A stretch of 5,243 nt of DNA from an uncultured Eubacteriales bacterium (GTDB taxonomy: Bacteria; Bacillota_A; Clostridia; Christensenellales; Aristaeellaceae): contig CACYNZ010000267.1 in the NCBI GenBank assembly GCA_902775835.1, positions 1-5,243 on the forward strand, written 5' to 3'. The position numbers and the translations under genes are program-made. Positions 1 to 5,239 of this stretch are shown one piece after another. The notes beneath the pieces are model-generated. The model had not been told where the DNA came from and made no database searches. It was given only the letters and a program-made list of their open reading frames with translations. Position 1 is the first letter of the stretch. Each line of letters opens with the position of its first letter.

Positions 1-388
1 GGTTTTTCGCAAACATGGCGCCTGTGCGGTTATGCAGCGCCATCTGCGTGCTGGCATGCACATGCAGGGCCGGAAAACAGGCCCGCGCCAGCTCCACGGC
101 ACCCAGATCCTGGATGAGCACAGCGTCCGCGCCCAGGCGCCACACAAGGCCCAGCACGTTCCGGACCTCATCCAGTTCCGTATCCTTGATCAGTATGTTC
201 ACCGTCACATGCACGCGCACGTGATGCAGGTGTGCAAGGCGGATGGCCTCCCGCAGTTCGTCCTCATCAAAGTTTCCGGCCCCGGAACGGGCGGAAAACG
301 CCCGGTACCCGAGGTACACCGCGTCGGCTCCGGCGCGGATGGCCGCATGCAGGCTTTCCATGGTTCCGCAGGGAGCGAGTATCTCCAT
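1..388 (-). CDS. U32 peptidase-family protein, RlhA-like (N-terminal 129 residues, cut by window edge)
   Basis: The reading frame starts at ATG 388-386 and stays open to base 1, so only the N-terminus is present. It begins MEILAPCGTMESL, followed by AGADAVYLG (19-27), NF (39-40), VTVNILIKD (61-69), QDLG (93-96) and HASTQM (111-116). These are typical of the U32 family, closest in my recollection to the long DUF3656-containing members related to E. coli RlhA, which hydroxylates 23S rRNA. Despite the 'peptidase' name, characterised relatives (RlhA, TrhP, UbiU/V) are hydroxylation factors with iron-sulfur clusters, so an RNA-modification role is a better guess than proteolysis. The Cys ligands would lie beyond the window and cannot be checked. 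A GGAGGAAG site (393-400) precedes the start. The gene follows zapA by 20 bases and is probably co-transcribed with it. Family assignment is secure; the subfamily is inferred. Confidence 0.88.
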   Translation of the reverse strand, partial: MEILAPCGTMESLHAAIRAGADAVYLGYRAFSARSGAGNFDEDELREAIRLAHLHHVRVHVTVNILIKDTELDEVRNVLGLVWRLGADAVLIQDLGAVELARACFPALHVHASTQMALHNRTGAMFAKN

Positions 389-408
389 CCGTCTTCCTCC
401 GCTTTTTC

Positions 409-702
409 TCAGGCCTTGGCCTTTTTCTCCGCTTCTTCCAGCGCCTGGCGCAGCCTGGTCAGTTCCTTTTCCAGGTATGTGATCTGATCCCGGCTCTTCA
501 CCAGCTCGTCCGCCAGGGAAATCACGGCAAGCGGGCCCGCCTGCTGCACGCTCTGGCGCGTGGCCATGGCGGTCTCACGCAGCGTGCGGTCCGCAATATC
601 CGCCACCCGGTTCACATAGGCCTGGTCATCATTGGTCACCAGCGTATACAGCTTTCCGGCCACATTCACATTGACCTTCCGCTTCTCCCCATGATCTGCC
701 AT
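409..702 (-). CDS. zapA: Cell division protein ZapA
   Basis: This 97-residue protein has the ZapA layout. Residues 8-43 form the N-terminal beta/alpha head (KVNVNVAGKLYTL, then a helix with YVNRVADIADRTL). Residues 55-97 form a long charged helix that would make the coiled coil (LAVISLADELVKSRDQI, then LEKEL repeats and a Lys/Ala tail). ZapA binds and bundles FtsZ filaments at the division site in the cytoplasm, and the length matches the family. The ATG at 702-700 was chosen because GGAGG (708-712) sits 5 bases upstream. A GTG-started 105-residue version from 726 would begin inside the terminator hairpin and lacks a suitable site. The gene lies between a cyclophilin gene upstream and a U32 gene 20 bases downstream. 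A terminator U-tract lies directly upstream of its Shine-Dalgarno site, so its expression may depend on read-through from the isomerase transcript. Confidence 0.9.
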   Translation of the reverse strand: MADHGEKRKVNVNVAGKLYTLVTNDDQAYVNRVADIADRTLRETAMATRQSVQQAGPLAVISLADELVKSRDQITYLEKELTRLRQALEEAEKKAKA

Positions 703-712
703 ATCTGCCTCC

Positions 713-750
713 AAAAAATGGCGCACTCAGGCCGGAGCCTGATACTGCGC
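713..750 (-). terminator. Intrinsic terminator after the isomerase gene, abutting the zapA RBS
   Basis: Bases 721-725 pair with 746-750 and bases 727-732 with 737-742, giving 5+6 base pairs around a small internal loop, with a four-base apical loop (733-736). Read on the minus strand, the stem is followed after two bases by six T residues (713-718). This is a standard Rho-independent terminator for the gene ending at 758. Its U-tract ends one base from the GGAGG of zapA, so it could also act as an attenuator in front of zapA. Confidence 0.82.
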
Positions 751-757
751 CAGGTTG

Positions 758-1276
758 TTACATCTGTTCAAACGGATAGGTCTGGCCGAAGGTTTCCACC
801 CGGATGGACTTCATGACCTGATCCACCAGCGGCCGGTCCCGGCCGTCCCGGCGCACATTCACAATGCTGTCCGCCACGTCCATGCCCTCAAGCACCTTGC
901 CGAAAGCCGCATAGGAACCGTCCAGATGCGGGCTGTCGCTGGTCATGATGAAGAACTGGCTGCCGGCCGAGTTGGGCATCATGGACCTTGCCATGGACAG
1001 AACGCCGTAGGTATGCTTGAGCGGATTGGCAAAGCCGTTGGCCTGGAACTCGCCGCGGATGGAATACCCGGGGCCGCCCATGCCCGTTCCCTGAGGATCG
1101 CCGCCCTGAATCATGAACCCGGGAATGACCCGGTGGAAAATCAGTCCGTCATAGAAGCCGCTGTTGGCCAGCGCGATGAAATTGCCCACGCTTTCCGGCG
1201 CGATATCCGGATACAGCTCACCCTTCATTTCGCGTCCGTCTTCCATGGTAATGACAAAAGTAGGATTCTGTGCCAT
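758..1276 (-). CDS. Cyclophilin-type peptidylprolyl cis-trans isomerase
   Basis: This 172-residue single-domain cyclophilin should catalyse cis-trans isomerisation of prolyl peptide bonds in folding proteins. Visible family signatures are FHRVIPGFMIQGGDP (47-61, with catalytic Arg49 matching Arg55 of human CypA), Gln57, GxxSMAR (91-97), SQFFIMT (106-112, with Gln107 and Phe109) and LDGSYAAFGKV (118-128). The CypA tryptophan (W121) is replaced by His117, and the His126 position is Tyr122. Such changes are common in bacterial cyclophilins and usually reduce cyclosporin binding. There is no signal peptide, so it is probably cytoplasmic. The ATG at 1276-1274 follows an AAAGGAGAA site (1281-1289). 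The gene has its own promoter upstream (1323-1351) and terminator downstream (713-750), so it may be largely monocistronic. The family is certain; PpiB is the nearest named type. Confidence 0.95.
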   Translation of the reverse strand: MAQNPTFVITMEDGREMKGELYPDIAPESVGNFIALANSGFYDGLIFHRVIPGFMIQGGDPQGTGMGGPGYSIRGEFQANGFANPLKHTYGVLSMARSMMPNSAGSQFFIMTSDSPHLDGSYAAFGKVLEGMDVADSIVNVRRDGRDRPLVDQVMKSIRVETFGQTYPFEQM

Positions 1277-1317
1277 GATGTTCTCCTTTCAATCCCTTCG
1301 GATCCAATGGATATCGG

Positions 1318-1332
1318 CTGTTATTGTAACAG
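1318..1332. promoter_or_regulatory. Perfect inverted repeat over the isomerase -10 box (candidate operator)
   Basis: CTGTTA (1318-1323) and TAACAG (1327-1332) are perfect inverted copies separated by TTG. The repeat spans the whole minus-strand -10 box (1323-1328), where a bound repressor would block RNA polymerase. A CTGTTA half-site recurs at 1438-1443. The regulator is unknown, and a 6+6 repeat can arise by chance. Confidence 0.4.
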
Positions 1333-1351
1333 TTCGCCCATACTTTTACAA
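1323..1351 (-). promoter_or_regulatory. Sigma-A-type promoter for the isomerase gene
   Basis: On the minus strand, TTGTAA (1351-1346) and TACAAT (1328-1323) are separated by 17 bases. They match the consensus at 4/6 and 5/6 positions. Transcription would start near 1316, leaving a leader of about 40 bases before the ATG at 1276. It diverges from the plus-strand promoter at 1469-1497. Confidence 0.7.
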
Positions 1352-1468
1352 GTCATGCACGACAGGCCCTCCCGGTCCGGAGCCGGCCAGTCCCGCCGCA
1401 TACGCATTCCTGAGCCGGAGGCCGCGCCGCGCGTGCACTGTTAACCAAAAATTCGCATCCCTTCAATA

Positions 1469-1497
1469 TTGTCACCGGTATGGAAATGTCCTATAAT
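1469..1497 (+). promoter_or_regulatory. Strong sigma-A-type promoter for the ybaK-led operon
   Basis: TTGTCA (1469-1474) and a perfect TATAAT (1492-1497) are separated by exactly 17 bases, so 11 of 12 consensus positions match. It sits in a locally AT-rich stretch of an otherwise GC-rich window. The start point should be near 1503-1505, giving a leader of about 50 bases. No other convincing promoter or terminator is seen before the end of the window, so this site may drive all six plus-strand genes. Confidence 0.85.
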
Positions 1498-1504
1498 TTT
1501 CGTG

Positions 1505-1520
1505 TCCCGGCAAGCCGGGA
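1505..1520 (+). other. GC-rich hairpin at the predicted 5' end of the operon mRNA
   Basis: TCCCGG (1505-1510) pairs perfectly with CCGGGA (1515-1520) around a CAAG loop. Because transcription should start near 1504, the hairpin would form the very 5' end of the mRNA, where such stems commonly protect against decay. A run of five T residues follows only at 1526-1530, five bases after the stem, so it is at best a weak terminator or pause element. Confidence 0.5.
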
Positions 1521-1552
1521 TGTCATTTTTCTCTGCGCGCAGGAGGTTTATC

Positions 1553-2041
1553 ATGGCCAAGACGGTCAAGACCAATGTGCTCCGGCATCTGGACCGGGAA
1601 CGCATTCCCTATGAAACCCGGGAGTATCCGGTGGCCGAGGGTTCCTTTGACGGCAAGCTGGTAGCCGAGGAGCTGGGGCTGGATCCCCTGACCGTATACA
1701 AGACCCTGGTGCTCACCGATGATCATAACGGGCACCTGGTGTGCGTCATTCCTGTATGCGATGAACTGGACCTGAAGGCGGTGGCGCGCGCGTCCGGACA
1801 CAAGAGCGTGCAGATGCTGCCCATGAAGGACCTGCTTCCGCTGACCGGGTATGTACGCGGCGGCTGCAGTCCCATCGGGATGAAGAAAGCCTTTCCCACG
1901 CTGATTGACCGGCGCGCCCTGGACCTTGAATGCATTTCCGTAAGCGCGGGCGTCCGCGGATGCCAGGTGCTGCTCAGACCGGCCGATCTCATCGCCTGCA
2001 CCGGCGCTGTGCCCGCAGACCTTTGCCGTACCCAAGACTGA
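1553..2041 (+). CDS. ybaK: Cys-tRNA(Pro) deacylase, YbaK/EbsC family
   Basis: This 162-residue protein has the full length of YbaK, a cytoplasmic trans-editing enzyme that hydrolyses cysteine mischarged onto tRNA(Pro) by prolyl-tRNA synthetase. Visible signatures are VYKTLV (48-53), with Lys50 at the position of the essential lysine (Lys46 in E. coli, by my alignment), VIPVCDELDLKAVARASG (65-82) and the glycine-rich GYVRGGCSPIGMKK (99-112). The ATG at 1553 was chosen because AGGAGG (1541-1546) lies 6 bases upstream. An in-frame extension to 1469 would run through the promoter and has no binding site. The gene is first in the plus-strand operon and ends 15 bases before the glycosyltransferase. 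A link between tRNA editing and the envelope genes behind it is not obvious, so it may simply share their promoter. Confidence 0.93.
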   Translation: MAKTVKTNVLRHLDRERIPYETREYPVAEGSFDGKLVAEELGLDPLTVYKTLVLTDDHNGHLVCVIPVCDELDLKAVARASGHKSVQMLPMKDLLPLTGYVRGGCSPIGMKKAFPTLIDRRALDLECISVSAGVRGCQVLLRPADLIACTGAVPADLCRTQD

Positions 2042-2056
2042 CCAGGAGGATTTCCG

Positions 2057-3157
2057 ATGTCACTTCTCAATACAACCACTGTGGTCATCCCTTCCCTGGA
2101 ACCGGATGACCGTCTTGCTCCCTATGTGGACTCGCTGCTCGAATCCGGGTTTGAGCGCATTGTCGTGGTCGATGACGGAAGCAGCGAACCTTTCCAGAAG
2201 GTTTTCCGGGACCTGGAGACAAGGGAAAACGTGACCGTCCTGCATCATGACGTGAATCACGGCAAGGGCGTGGCCCTCAAGACCGCCTACGCCTGGATCG
2301 CAGAGCACCCCGGACAGACCCGGGCCGTGCTCACCGCGGACGCGGACGGACAGCACAAGCTGGCCGACTGCAAGAACGTGCTCACCGCCTTTGAAAAGGG
2401 CAAACCCGGACTGTACCTGGGCTCCCGGGACTTCAACCTGCCCAATATCCCGCCCAAGTCGCGCTTCGGCAACAAGACCACATCCCTGGTCTTCCGCATC
2501 TGCAACGGTGTCTGGCTTCCGGACACGCAGACGGGCCTGCGGGTGTTCGATATCGGGCACCTGGATTTCATGACCCAGGTGGAAGGTGAGCGGTATGAGT
2601 ATGAAATGAACGTGCTCATCGCCTGCGCCCGGGAGAAGATCCCCATGGTGCCCGTCACCATTGAGATGGTGTATGAGAACAACAACGAGGGCACGCACTT
2701 CCATCCCATCCGGGATTCCGTACGCATCTACAAGGTGATTCTCGGTTCCTTCATCCGGTTCATGGGCGCTTCCATCTTCTGCATGCTGGTGGACAATCTG
2801 GCCGCGGCCGTATTCAGCGCCTGGCTGCTCCCGCTCCTGGGCATGCAGGACCTGAACACGCGCATCTGGGTATCCGGTTTTCTGGCCCGTATCATTTCAT
2901 CCATTCTGAACTTCTGCCTGAACAAGTCCTTTGTCTTCCGCTTCCGCGGCAGCACTTCGGGCTCGGCCTGGAAGTACGGCGTGCTCTGCGTCGCCTCCAT
3001 CTGTCTGTCCAATCTGGGCGTCACGCTGCTCACGAAGATCGGTATGGCGCGCTGGGTGGCCAAGCTTCTGTGTGATACGGTGCTCTACTTTGTGAACTAT
3101 CATTTCCAGCAGGTCTGGGTCTTCCGCCCCGAGCGGAAGGAAGGGAGCAGGAAATGA
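2057..3157 (+). CDS. Bifunctional GT2 glycosyltransferase / GtrA family membrane protein
   Basis: This 366-residue fusion has two parts. Residues 7-215 form a GT-A glycosyltransferase of family 2 resembling dolichyl/polyprenyl-phosphate sugar synthases, with VVVDDGS (36-42), NHGKG (67-71), the metal-binding DADGQH (95-100), GSRDF (122-126), DTQTGLRVF (156-164) and ERYEYEMNVL (178-187). Residues 230-356 form a GtrA-like domain of four predicted membrane helices (about 232-258, 270-288, 306-326, 334-350) with NFCLNKSFVF (285-294). Known relatives load a sugar from a nucleotide onto a polyprenyl phosphate, and GtrA proteins are thought to help move the lipid-linked sugar across the membrane. The fusion is a recurrent architecture in Gram-positive bacteria. 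AGGAGG (2044-2049) sets the ATG start. The stop overlaps the ATG of the following microprotein by four bases. The donor sugar and acceptor are unknown. Confidence 0.93.
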   Translation: MSLLNTTTVVIPSLEPDDRLAPYVDSLLESGFERIVVVDDGSSEPFQKVFRDLETRENVTVLHHDVNHGKGVALKTAYAWIAEHPGQTRAVLTADADGQHKLADCKNVLTAFEKGKPGLYLGSRDFNLPNIPPKSRFGNKTTSLVFRICNGVWLPDTQTGLRVFDIGHLDFMTQVEGERYEYEMNVLIACAREKIPMVPVTIEMVYENNNEGTHFHPIRDSVRIYKVILGSFIRFMGASIFCMLVDNLAAAVFSAWLLPLLGMQDLNTRIWVSGFLARIISSILNFCLNKSFVFRFRGSTSGSAWKYGVLCVASICLSNLGVTLLTKIGMARWVAKLLCDTVLYFVNYHFQQVWVFRPERKEGSRK

Positions 3158-3303
3158 AATCCCGGATTTCTGTTCTGCTCTGTCTGATTCTTCTGCTGGA
3201 ACTGTTTCTCTTCAGTCTTGCCGTGCCCAGCGGCGATATTCTGGAGGACGCCCAGGAAACCTATGTGGAGGAAAGCACTGATGACGAATACGATTTCCTG
3301 TAA
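3154..3303 (+). CDS. 49-residue acidic signal-anchored microprotein
   Basis: I recognise no family. The peptide starts MKSRISVLL, has a hydrophobic segment (about 5-24), then VPSGD, and a tail (28-49) with ten acidic and no basic residues, ending DDEYDFL. It would be a small single-pass membrane protein with an acidic outer tail, or a secreted peptide if cleaved near 23-27. Cys10 does not sit in a lipobox. Support for translation: its ATG overlaps the glycosyltransferase stop as ATGA, a purine-rich AAGGGAG (3140-3146) precedes it, its codons (CTG, GCC, GTG, GAG, CAG) resemble those of its neighbours, and its end overlaps the next gene by 23 bases. It also fills the only gap in the operon that no other gene explains. 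It may assist the GtrA domain or the following secreted enzyme, or serve mainly to couple their translation. Confidence 0.65.
   Translation: MKSRISVLLCLILLLELFLFSLAVPSGDILEDAQETYVEESTDDEYDFL
3267..3271 (+). promoter_or_regulatory. Ribosome binding site inside the microprotein gene
   Basis: GGAGG lies 9 bases before ATG 3281 and fixes the start of the phosphodiester glycosidase-family gene. It lies within the translated 3' part of the microprotein gene, so ribosomes on that frame will pass through it and may re-initiate. Confidence 0.6.
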
Positions 3304-4162
3304 ACTCACGCTTCTCGTCCTGCTCTGCATGCTCGTCTGTCTCCCCGCCCTTTCCGAGGACGTGCAGGCCCTGCCCCTGGACTTTACGCCCGGGCATGTG
3401 GCAAGTCCGGAAGGGTTCACGGAGGACAGCTTTGAGGACGCCAGCATGAAGGTGCACATGTACCGTGAGGAAGTGGACGGATGCACGTTCAATGTGGCGG
3501 AGGTGACCATTGCCGATCCCTCCCAGCTGCGCACAGCGGTCACGCCCAAGGGCAAGACCAACCGGATCTCCACCCTCGCGCGCCAGAACAACGCGGTGGT
3601 GGCCATCGGCGGCGACTATTTCCGCAACGAGGAAGGCGGATACGTGGTGCGCATGGGTGAAGTGTACCGGAAAAAGCCGCTCAAGAGCCGTGACATGCTG
3701 GTCATTGACGCAAACGGTGACTTCCATATCCTGATCCGCTCCGACGCCGCTGAGCTGAAGGCGCTGGTGGAATCGGACCCGCCCATTGTCAATGTGTTCA
3801 ATTTCGGACCCGCCCTGGTGGTGGACGGCGAGCTTCAGGCCATGCCGGAGAAGTACAACTACAATATCCGCCGTCCGGAACCGCGCTGCGCCATCGGCCA
3901 GACGGGACCCCTGAGCTATCTTCTGTGCGTGGCGGACGGCCGCCGCGCTTCCAGCGATGGCTGTACGGTGGAGGAAATGGCCAGCTTCATGCACAGCAAG
4001 GGCTGCCTGCAGGCCTATAACCTGGACGGCGGGAACTCGGCGCTCATGGTCTTCAACTCCGAAAACTATTCCGCCAAGTCCTTTGAGGCGGAGCGCTCGG
4101 TATCCGACATCATCTATTTCGCCACGGCTGTGGACTCGGGACTGGACGGAGAAACGCCATGA
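3281..4162 (+). CDS. Secreted phosphodiester glycosidase family protein (NAGPA domain)
   Basis: This 293-residue protein starts with a signal peptide (basic K8, hydrophobic 9-24, probable cleavage after LPALS at 25), so it works outside the membrane. The rest matches the NAGPA/phosphodiester glycosidase domain: AIGGDYF (108-114), NFGPALVVDG (174-183), EPRCAIG (200-206), VADGR (217-221), a helix TVEEMASFMHSKGC (229-242), NLDGGNSA (247-254) and RSVSDIIYF (272-280). Mammalian NAGPA removes N-acetylglucosamine from a phosphodiester. Bacterial members are poorly characterised and often lie in exopolysaccharide or cell-wall loci, so a role in processing sugar-phosphate links in an envelope polymer is inferred. 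The third residue of the usual NLDGGGS motif is Asn252 here. The ATG at 3281 is supported by GGAGG (3267-3271) and by the signal peptide starting there. It overlaps the microprotein by 23 bases and the next gene by 4 (ATGA). Confidence 0.88.
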   Translation: MTNTISCKLTLLVLLCMLVCLPALSEDVQALPLDFTPGHVASPEGFTEDSFEDASMKVHMYREEVDGCTFNVAEVTIADPSQLRTAVTPKGKTNRISTLARQNNAVVAIGGDYFRNEEGGYVVRMGEVYRKKPLKSRDMLVIDANGDFHILIRSDAAELKALVESDPPIVNVFNFGPALVVDGELQAMPEKYNYNIRRPEPRCAIGQTGPLSYLLCVADGRRASSDGCTVEEMASFMHSKGCLQAYNLDGGNSALMVFNSENYSAKSFEAERSVSDIIYFATAVDSGLDGETP

Positions 4163-5046
4163 TGCCCACACTGTTCGGCGCCCTGTGCGCGCTTTCCCTG
4201 CTTCTTTTCCTTGTTCTGACATCCCTGCTGGCAAAGAAAAGCATACCCTCGGACCGTCTGCTGCCCCGGTTTCTGCTGGTCCCGCCGCTTGTGTTTCTAT
4301 GCTCACGGTTTGTGTTCATTGCCGGCAACTGCACCTATTACATCACCACGCTCTCCAATCCCGCCCTGGCCCTGCGGTTCTGGGACGGCGGGTACAGCCT
4401 GATGGGCGCGTTCCTGGGCATTTTGCTCAGTGCGCTGCTGTTTGACAGGGACCGCAGGCATTATCTGGACGCGGCCGTCACGGCCTGCTTCCCGGCCATC
4501 GCGCTGGAGCGCATTGCGGGATCCGGCACCATGCTGGGTCAGGGCAAGCCCCTGTCCCCCGCCCTCGCCTCCGGTTTTCTCGGGCAGCTGGCTGACGGGT
4601 TCCTGCCCGTGTGGCTCCCGGAAGCCGTTGTGGCACTGGTGCTCTTCTTTATCGGCCTTTCCCTGCGGAAGCGCAAGCTGCCCGCGGGTCATATCTGGGT
4701 GCGGCTTCTGATCCTGTTCGGCGCCACCCAGACGCTGCTTGAATCCCTGCGGGATGACGGACACCTGGTGGTACACTTTGTGCGGATCCAGCAGGTGCTG
4801 GCCTTCCTGATGCTGCTTGTGCCCTTCTGGACATGCTTTTTCCGAAGCAGGAAGCGGAACTGGCTGCTGTTCACCGCCGTGCCGGTACTTGCCGGGCTCG
4901 GGATTTTCTGCGAGTTCGGCGTGGACCGCTGGGGCAACCGCGCCCTGGCCTACGGCCTAATGGTCCTGATCCTGATCCTGCTTACCGCCGCTTCCCTGTA
5001 TCAGGTACGGCTCTATGAAAAGGAGGCTTCACCCCTTGAAACCTGA
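4159..5046 (+). CDS. Divergent Lgt-like integral membrane protein
   Basis: This 295-residue protein has about eight or nine hydrophobic helices. Its middle aligns by eye with prolipoprotein diacylglyceryl transferase (Lgt): SRFVFIAGN (49-57), NPALALRFWDGGYSLMGAFLG (67-87, split by a short linker in Lgt), ERIAGSG (117-123), LPEAVVALVLFFIG (153-166), and FGATQTLLESLRDDG (187-201). Lgt moves diacylglycerol from phosphatidylglycerol to a lipobox cysteine. Compared from memory with E. coli Lgt, Arg118 (R143) and Glu195 (E243) are kept, but His103 is Met82, Asn146 is Gly121 and Arg239 is Gln191. The GNFxNGE signature is gone. Two extra helices follow (about 235-251 and 262-281). It is therefore unlikely to be the housekeeping Lgt and may act on another lipid or substrate. 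ATG 4159 has GGAG (4148-4151) upstream and overlaps the previous stop. ATG 4162 is an alternative. Confidence 0.75.
   Translation: MMPTLFGALCALSLLLFLVLTSLLAKKSIPSDRLLPRFLLVPPLVFLCSRFVFIAGNCTYYITTLSNPALALRFWDGGYSLMGAFLGILLSALLFDRDRRHYLDAAVTACFPAIALERIAGSGTMLGQGKPLSPALASGFLGQLADGFLPVWLPEAVVALVLFFIGLSLRKRKLPAGHIWVRLLILFGATQTLLESLRDDGHLVVHFVRIQQVLAFLMLLVPFWTCFFRSRKRNWLLFTAVPVLAGLGIFCEFGVDRWGNRALAYGLMVLILILLTAASLYQVRLYEKEASPLET
5021..5026 (+). promoter_or_regulatory. Ribosome binding site selecting a TTG start
   Basis: AGGAGG lies 9 bases before TTG 5036 and inside the end of the Lgt-like gene. It rules out ATG 5015, which is upstream of the site. It also disfavours ATG 5048, which is 21 bases away. 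Confidence 0.7.
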
Positions 5047-5239
5047 AATGATTGCCCGCATCAATGAGCTGGCAAAGAAATCCCGCTCCACCGGCCTGAC
5101 GGCGGAGGAGGTCAGGGAGCAGAAGGAGCTGCGGGAAACGTACCTGCGCGAGTTCCGGGCCGGCATGGAAGCCCAGCTGCAGGCCCTGGTCATCCGGCGT
5201 CCCGACGGCACCGAGGAAAGGCTTCAGAAAAAGCAGTAA
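5036..5239 (+). CDS. DUF896 (YnzC-like) small cytoplasmic protein
   Basis: This 67-residue protein belongs to DUF896, represented by B. subtilis YnzC. The family hallmarks are IARINELAKKSRSTGLT (near the N-terminus), then EEVREQKELRETYLREFRAGMEAQL, consistent with a two-helix hairpin, and a short polar tail ending KKQ. The function is unknown; ynzC sits near yneA in the B. subtilis SOS region, but no such context is seen here. The start is taken as TTG 5036, 9 bases after AGGAGG, giving a family-like N-terminus (MKPEMIARINE). A 74-residue version from ATG 5015 would contain the binding site in its own coding sequence. It overlaps the Lgt-like gene by 11 bases. Only four bases follow the stop, so a terminator cannot be assessed. 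Confidence 0.88.
   Translation: MKPEMIARINELAKKSRSTGLTAEEVREQKELRETYLREFRAGMEAQLQALVIRRPDGTEERLQKKQ

Noticed and set aside
32..816. Overlapping plus-strand open frames
   Set aside because: They are antisense to the U32 and zapA genes, which carry clear family motifs and proper ribosome binding sites.
1377..1418. GAGCCGG repeated at 1380-1386 and 1412-1418
   Set aside because: A seven-base GC-rich repeat pair is expected by chance here. The stretch 1352-1468 otherwise shows no gene, RNA fold or terminator that I can support.
755..1444. 229-codon plus-strand open frame
   Set aside because: It is antisense to the cyclophilin gene and runs through the divergent promoter region. No domain is recognisable.
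1469..1552. N-terminal extension of YbaK
   Set aside because: It would place the -35/-10 promoter and the 5' hairpin inside the coding region, and lacks a Shine-Dalgarno site. ATG 1553 has an ideal one.
2060..2704. 214-codon minus-strand open frame
   Set aside because: It is antisense to the GT2 domain with its intact catalytic motifs, has no convincing ribosome binding site, and its composition is typical of a shadow frame.
3218..3280. N-terminal extension of the NAGPA-domain protein
   Set aside because: It would bury the signal peptide behind 21 polar residues. ATG 3281 starts directly at the signal peptide with GGAGG upstream.
3154..4162. Programmed frameshift joining the microprotein to the NAGPA-domain protein
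   Set aside because: Both products have their own N-terminal hydrophobic export segment and start codon, and the 23-base overlap contains no obvious slippery run.
3212..4306. 364-codon open frame on the minus strand
   Set aside because: It lies antisense to the NAGPA-domain gene, whose family motifs are clear. Its own translation is rich in His/Arg/Gly/Val without recognisable domains, as expected from the complement of GC-biased codons.
4303..4776. 157-codon minus-strand open frame
   Set aside because: It is antisense to the Lgt-like gene. Its Gln/Gly/Glu-rich translation is the mirror of Leu- and Ala-rich membrane helices.
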